IMG/VR virus record: IMGVR_UViG_3300025154_000393
Span: 1 to 23,082 of that record
Direction: 5' to 3' (one strand)
Source: a virus
DNA: 23,082 bases
Both the position numbers and the translations under genes were made by a program. How positions within the stretch are numbered: the stretch's first letter is position 1; each line of letters opens with the position of its first letter. The notes below the pieces were generated by a model. That model made no database searches. It was not told where the DNA came from and saw nothing but the letters and a program-made list of their open reading frames with translations. Of this stretch, positions 19,669 through 23,082 are shown in pieces.

Positions 19669-19949
19669 TAGCTATATACCACCGTGGTAGAAGTTTCAGT
19701 TGAATAAGTAACCGTTATCGCCCCATGCTCTCCTGTTCCAAAATCTCCTGCTCCAAACTCTCCGTCTCCAAAACCGCCCTCAACTGAGAACGTAGAAGTA
19801 GTTGCAGTATCGTCGGTAAACGAAGAAGCGGATTCGTTGTAATTTGTCCCCTCACCGTATTTAAACGAGCCGTATTTCATTAGCAAAATCCTTCTATGAG
19901 ACTCCATCGGAAAATAGATATTAGCAATGGGAAGAAATTTGGTCGTCAT
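19668..19949 (-). CDS. Small Gly-rich tail-associated protein
   Basis: 93 aa from ATG 19949; an internal ATG at 19880 (MKYGSFKYGEG) has a better AAGGA at 8 bases, so the true product may be 70 aa. The sequence has GEFGAGDFGTGEHG repeats and a Thr/Ser-rich beta tail. It is coupled to the collar protein by a TAATG overlap. Function unknown; probably a tail component. Confidence 0.5.
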   Translation of the reverse strand: MTTKFLPIANIYFPMESHRRILLMKYGSFKYGEGTNYNESASSFTDDTATTSTFSVEGGFGDGEFGAGDFGTGEHGAITVTYSTETSTTVVYS

Positions 19950-19963
19950 TTATATAAATAACC

Positions 19964-20614
19964 CTAAAAAAAGTTTTCCAGATACCCTTCCACAGTCTTG
20001 ATATCGTCGCTCCCCCTGCTCAAAATAGACTGAACCAATTCAGCCTTTCTAATATTGAACAGACCGACAAATTCATCTGCCGATTCTTTATTCTGCGCCA
20101 AAGCTAAAACACAGGTCCAATAAACAAGCATGTCGTGAAAATCCGAAGGTGAAGAAGGAGAATCGCCGTCTACTGCCAGATCGTCCTTACGGGAATCGTA
20201 ATAGATCCTCATGGTATATACGTCATCAGGGATTGGCTCTAGATTAAACTGTGTTCCGAATACCGTATATCTCTTCGGGATTCCCGTCTCAGTAAAAGGC
20301 CATTCCCCTTGCATTTCAGTCCGGGGAAACTTCAATTCGTCTAACTTCTCAATGTCGCTGGCATCTGATGTGCTGTATTTCTCCATACGCCGAATAAACC
20401 GGCAATCAGTCGGGAAAGTATAGGACTTCGTGCTAGCTACCGTGCTGAACGTAGCAGACAGAGTAAAGTAATCCTCTTTAGTGGCGGCTATAATTGAATT
20501 GACGCGCTGATTCGCCTTATTAATATAAGTGTTCAGGTTCGCATCTGTCCAAAATCCTTCCGTGGGCTCGTTCAGAAGAGTCCTTACGTCTGTTCTTATT
20601 TCAGAACGGTTCAT
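19964..20614 (-). CDS. Phage adaptor (head-tail connector) protein
   Basis: 216 aa, ATG 20614 with GAGGA upstream. It begins MNRSEIRTDVRTLLNEPTEG, continues through an FWTDANLNTYINKANQRVNS helix, a beta segment (FTLSATFSTVASTKSYTFPT), and a later YYDSRKDDL and DFHDMLVYWTCVLALAQ region. This pattern is that of phage adaptor proteins (gp16 / tail tubular A-like), which sit between portal and nozzle. It follows capsid-type genes and precedes tail genes, as expected. Confidence 0.75.
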   Translation of the reverse strand: MNRSEIRTDVRTLLNEPTEGFWTDANLNTYINKANQRVNSIIAATKEDYFTLSATFSTVASTKSYTFPTDCRFIRRMEKYSTSDASDIEKLDELKFPRTEMQGEWPFTETGIPKRYTVFGTQFNLEPIPDDVYTMRIYYDSRKDDLAVDGDSPSSPSDFHDMLVYWTCVLALAQNKESADEFVGLFNIRKAELVQSILSRGSDDIKTVEGYLENFF

Positions 20615-20623
20615 TTAATCCTC

Positions 20624-20666
20624 AAAAAACCGGCAGAGTGTCTTACTCTCCGTTATCCTCTGCCGG
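20624..20666 (-). terminator. Intrinsic terminator between head and adaptor genes
   Basis: On the minus strand: CCGGCAGAG (20666-20658) pairs with CTCTGCCGG (20638-20630) over a 19-base loop, then TTTTTT (20629-20624). Perfect 9-bp GC-rich stem plus T-run. It would reduce expression of the tail genes relative to the head genes. Confidence 0.85.
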
Positions 20667-20675
20667 GACTGTAAC

Positions 20676-21425
20676 CTAACGCTCCCAGAATCCCATTTCA
20701 AACTCTGCCGTAGGTGCAGCGGACATTGACGCACCCCACAGATAAACCAGAAGAGAACCGCCCGGATTTACCACAACCGGAGGTGCCGGGAAGGTCTGCA
20801 TGATGCTGGTCGTGCTGGCAAGCTGAGAAGCACTTGCTGAAACCGTGGAGGCTCCGAATGCAAGAATGTACTGGTCGTTGGCTACCGCAATTGCATTGCG
20901 GAACAGACCGCGCCCAACCTGTCTGACGTTTGCTGAAGCTGCCGGTGCGGTAATTGCGCCGACATACAGAAGGCTTGAAGTTGAAGTGCTTATGCCCATG
21001 TTGGCATTTTTGGGAACAATAGCCGTTCCCCCGGAGGTGTACCTGTTGGTACTGTCAAGAAGGATCGCATAATGAACTGCGGCCTCTGCCGTACCCGCGC
21101 CGACAATGTGAAACTTGATGTAATCAGGGATTACATTTGCGCCGCCCGTCGAATTGGCGTTTACAAGAACGACAGTGGGAGTCGTTGCGACCCATGCCGT
21201 ACAAGTTGCGCCTGTAAGGGTTATGGCAGTGCTGATCGTTGCGTTTGTCGCCACATAATACGAACCTTCCTCTGCCAAACCGTGTTTGGTGCTGGTAAGC
21301 GGAATGTTCATCAGTTCCCCACGGTTGCCAAGCCGTGCATAAGCATCGGCCCCGTCGAGGTTGCGAGACGGCATTTCCTTGTAAACCTTGCCCCGAAGGG
21401 CTTCCTGTACTATCACGTTGCTCAT
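20676..21425 (-). CDS. Structural head-associated protein, unknown
   Basis: 249 aa, ATG 21425 with AAAGGAG upstream. Ala/Thr/Ser/Val-rich and beta-rich throughout, with an N-terminal helical segment (MSNVIVQEALRGKVYKEMPS). The composition resembles capsid decoration or head fibre proteins. A terminator follows it, which groups it with the strongly expressed head genes. No domain recognised. Confidence 0.55.
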   Translation of the reverse strand: MSNVIVQEALRGKVYKEMPSRNLDGADAYARLGNRGELMNIPLTSTKHGLAEEGSYYVATNATISTAITLTGATCTAWVATTPTVVLVNANSTGGANVIPDYIKFHIVGAGTAEAAVHYAILLDSTNRYTSGGTAIVPKNANMGISTSTSSLLYVGAITAPAASANVRQVGRGLFRNAIAVANDQYILAFGASTVSASASQLASTTSIMQTFPAPPVVVNPGGSLLVYLWGASMSAAPTAEFEMGFWER

Positions 21426-21467
21426 TTCTGTTTTCTCCTTTTACACTAGAAGGTTAAATTCAATTTA

Positions 21468-21890
21468 CTACTCATCCTGAAGTTCTGGCCTGACAGTGAT
21501 AGTTACTGCTACCCTGTCCATCGTGGTCCCGCTGCCGGTTGTGGCTTGCAGGAAAAGCGCATCCCCAGCTGCAAACGCATAGTCCGAAGCCGTTGCCGAG
21601 AGCGTTCCGGTTACAATTGCATCAGAAGTCATATCCATGACCGCCGAAAGCACTGTTACCGCTGCCGCCTCAGTAGTTCCCTTGAGCACATTCAACGATG
21701 CCTCGTTTGTGCTTCCCTTTGCGCCAAGCCAGCCTTGAATGCCTGTGATCTTGCCAGCATAAGGGGCAATCCATGCCCCATACGTCCCTGCTGTCACATC
21801 TGCCGCAATCTGAGCTTTGTGAAACAGCGTTACTGTTTCTCGGGCAAAATTGCTGTTGTTCTTGTCGATGTTTCTGTCTCTAATTGCCAT
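21468..21890 (-). CDS. Putative capsid decoration or head protein
   Basis: 140 aa, ATG 21890 with a perfect AGGAGG upstream. It begins MAIRDRNIDKNNSNFARETV and continues as a beta-sandwich-like pattern (ITGIQGWLGAKGSTNEASLN and similar), acidic at the end. Size and composition are those of small decoration proteins encoded near capsid genes. No family assignment. Confidence 0.5.
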   Translation of the reverse strand: MAIRDRNIDKNNSNFARETVTLFHKAQIAADVTAGTYGAWIAPYAGKITGIQGWLGAKGSTNEASLNVLKGTTEAAAVTVLSAVMDMTSDAIVTGTLSATASDYAFAAGDALFLQATTGSGTTMDRVAVTITVRPELQDE

Positions 21891-21907
21891 TTACGGACCT
21901 CCTTTCC

Positions 21908-22360
21908 TCAATTGTTAGTTTCCCCCGCGCCTGTCGCGGATTCTGTGTTTCTGCGCCGATCGTTCACGAAAAACCCGCCTTCGTGCTTTTCGCCAACACC
22001 AGCGAACGATATTCTTTCTCCTATCCCGTATTTCAACCGGATATAAGCATCATCGTGTACGGCTTCCATCTTATTGCGGTGTTCCTGTTCCTGAGCCTTT
22101 TCAATACGCTCCTGTTCTTCGTCGATCTTTCGGTTAAGAGCTTTTGCCCCTCCCTGTTTTAAAGGAGAACATTCATACAAGTCTTGTAGAACCCAGGTTC
22201 CGAGAGTTTCAAGCTGGCCTAGCGGGATCTCTTTGATCACGTACTTGACGTTTCTCTTGTCCTTCCCGACAACTTCCCATCTAGCCTTGAGTCCGTTCCA
22301 CTCAAAGTCAAGCCGCTTGTCGAATCTCTTCAGGTCTTCTCGAAAGCTTTGTGGAGTCAT
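21908..22360 (-). CDS. Hypothetical protein in the head gene cluster
   Basis: 150 aa from ATG 22360, starting close to the end of the gene at 22366-22752. The N-terminal half is mixed alpha/beta (RLDFEWNGLKARWEVVGKDK and on), the middle is a charged helix (about 85-110, EEQERIEKAQEQEHRNKMEA), the C-terminus is Gly-rich. Probably a virion or assembly factor; not recognised. Confidence 0.5.
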   Translation of the reverse strand: MTPQSFREDLKRFDKRLDFEWNGLKARWEVVGKDKRNVKYVIKEIPLGQLETLGTWVLQDLYECSPLKQGGAKALNRKIDEEQERIEKAQEQEHRNKMEAVHDDAYIRLKYGIGERISFAGVGEKHEGGFFVNDRRRNTESATGAGETNN

Positions 22361-22365
22361 AGGCC

Positions 22366-22752
22366 CTACCTGTTGTTTATGGAGAAGTCTTCTTTTGAAG
22401 CCTTGAGCCGCATCCGGCGCTTCTTTACCGGCGCTCCGTCAATAAGCACACTGTCTTCCCCAAGGCCATCAGTTTCCTTGACCTCAGCAACGTCTTTTTC
22501 GTCCAGGGCACCGTCAGGCAACGCAAAGTCGCCGTCCTGGTCTTCAACTATGTAAAGTCTGCTCTCGACAACTGCCCCGGAACTAGGGTCCCACCGGAAA
22601 GCATGTTGCTTTATCCCAAGCTCTGCAATCTCACGAGGAAGAGTAATGCCCTTTCTTCCGGGCTGCACATACCTTTCCCTGCTATCGAACGTGATTGCAA
22701 CCTCATGATCTACCCTTGACTTCAGCGTTACGAAATCTCCAAACTCCTGCAT
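22366..22752 (-). CDS. Hypothetical protein following the major capsid gene
   Basis: 128 aa, ATG 22752 with AAAGGAG upstream. It begins MQEFGDFVTLKSRVDHEVAI, and the first 75 residues are beta-rich; a long acidic linker (about 78-100) and a basic C-terminal end follow. Downstream of the capsid terminator and in the same operon. Function unknown. Confidence 0.55.
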   Translation of the reverse strand: MQEFGDFVTLKSRVDHEVAITFDSRERYVQPGRKGITLPREIAELGIKQHAFRWDPSSGAVVESRLYIVEDQDGDFALPDGALDEKDVAEVKETDGLGEDSVLIDGAPVKKRRMRLKASKEDFSINNR

Positions 22753-22790
22753 TTTGTGTCTCCTTTCGCCCTTAGAGTAGGCGGCACTTT

Positions 22791-22820
22791 TAAAATGCGG
22801 GGGCCATCAAAGACCCCCGC
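22791..22820 (-). terminator. Intrinsic terminator after the capsid gene
   Basis: On the minus strand: GCGGGGG (22820-22814), a 10-base loop, CCCCCGC (22803-22797), then ATTTTA. Perfect 7-bp GC stem. It directly follows the capsid stop codon, a usual way to raise capsid mRNA relative to downstream genes. Confidence 0.8.
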
Positions 22821-22827
22821 TAAGTTG

Positions 22828-23082
22828 CTAGTAGCTGGCAATGTACACATTGCTGGCCGCCACGCCGTCCATACGGAAACAGGTAGAAGGCTTCGAGCAA
22901 TGGTAGTTCAGCCAACGCCTATAGAAGGCTTCCCAAACGTCCTTCCCGGAGGTCTTTGTAAGGATCGCGCCGGAATCATTGGCCCACTCGCCGTCAATCT
23001 GCGTGTACTTCTTCATGTAACGCTTGTCGAGGCCGAAGAGCATTCCATAAGGAGCGTTCTTGGATTCGATTACCGGCTTGCC
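22828..23082 (-). CDS. Major capsid protein, C-terminal part (probable)
   Basis: The frame is open from the window edge (23082) to the stop at 22828, 84 residues, and there is no internal start that must be used: the 13 codons before the ATG at 23043 are in frame and continuous. The end reads DKRYMKKYTQIDGEWANDSG, later FYRRWLNYHCSKPSTCFRMD and ASNVYIASY, the style of a phage capsid C-terminus. The strong terminator just after it and the downstream head genes agree. The N-terminal part is outside the window, so the identification is by context and composition. Confidence 0.6.
   Translation of the reverse strand, partial: GKPVIESKNAPYGMLFGLDKRYMKKYTQIDGEWANDSGAILTKTSGKDVWEAFYRRWLNYHCSKPSTCFRMDGVAASNVYIASY

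Noticed and set aside
1-23082. CRISPR array or insertion sequence
   Set aside because: No regularly spaced direct repeats and no transposase gene were found; the repeats present are inverted or unit-boundary types.

Overview
The window reads as part of a temperate, short-tailed (podovirus-like) bacteriophage genome, probably from an environmental Gram-negative bacterium. The evidence is a C-terminal piece of a probable major capsid protein, a phage adaptor-like protein, tail-collar and fibre proteins, a large nozzle-like protein, internal virion-type proteins, a lysis module (3TM-type holin, M15 peptidase endolysin, XhlA-like coiled-coil membrane protein), an immunity region with divergent Cro-like and CI-like regulators, a RecA-like ATPase with SSB, and a tyrosine integrase next to a tRNA 3' end. 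No terminase or portal is in the window, and the host cannot be named from the sequence.
Layout. Positions 1-2798 are a leftward (minus) operon that starts at a Cro-like gene and runs off the left edge through small unknown genes and a tRNA-like element that lacks a normal anticodon arm. Positions 2800-3620 are the immunity region: a short CI-like repressor on the plus strand, flanked by two outward-facing promoters whose sequences are near copies of each other, so one repressor probably controls both early operons. Positions 3622-8645 are the rightward early operon: micro-genes, RecA-like ATPase, SSB, then a run of small genes, then the integrase. Positions 8655-9282 hold two tRNA 3' ends (tRNA-Glu-like, a likely attP, and tRNA-Gly-like) that bracket a two-gene unit with its own possible promoter. 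Positions 9394-23082 are the late genes, all minus strand, read from capsid (right) to lysis (left). In a circular genome the leftward early operon could lead on towards the late genes.
The main novelty is at 5850-6876. Three successive one-gene units each begin with an 8-bp GTT-type sequence and end with its exact reverse complement, and the junctions between them are 57-61 bp imperfect hairpins with AAC...GTT ends. This is the organisation of integron gene cassettes with attC sites, here apparently inside the early operon of a phage and without a recognisable IntI. A 46-bp element at the end of this array recurs in inverted orientation at 109-154, again just after a unit with matching ends, which suggests a second, more degraded array on the left arm.
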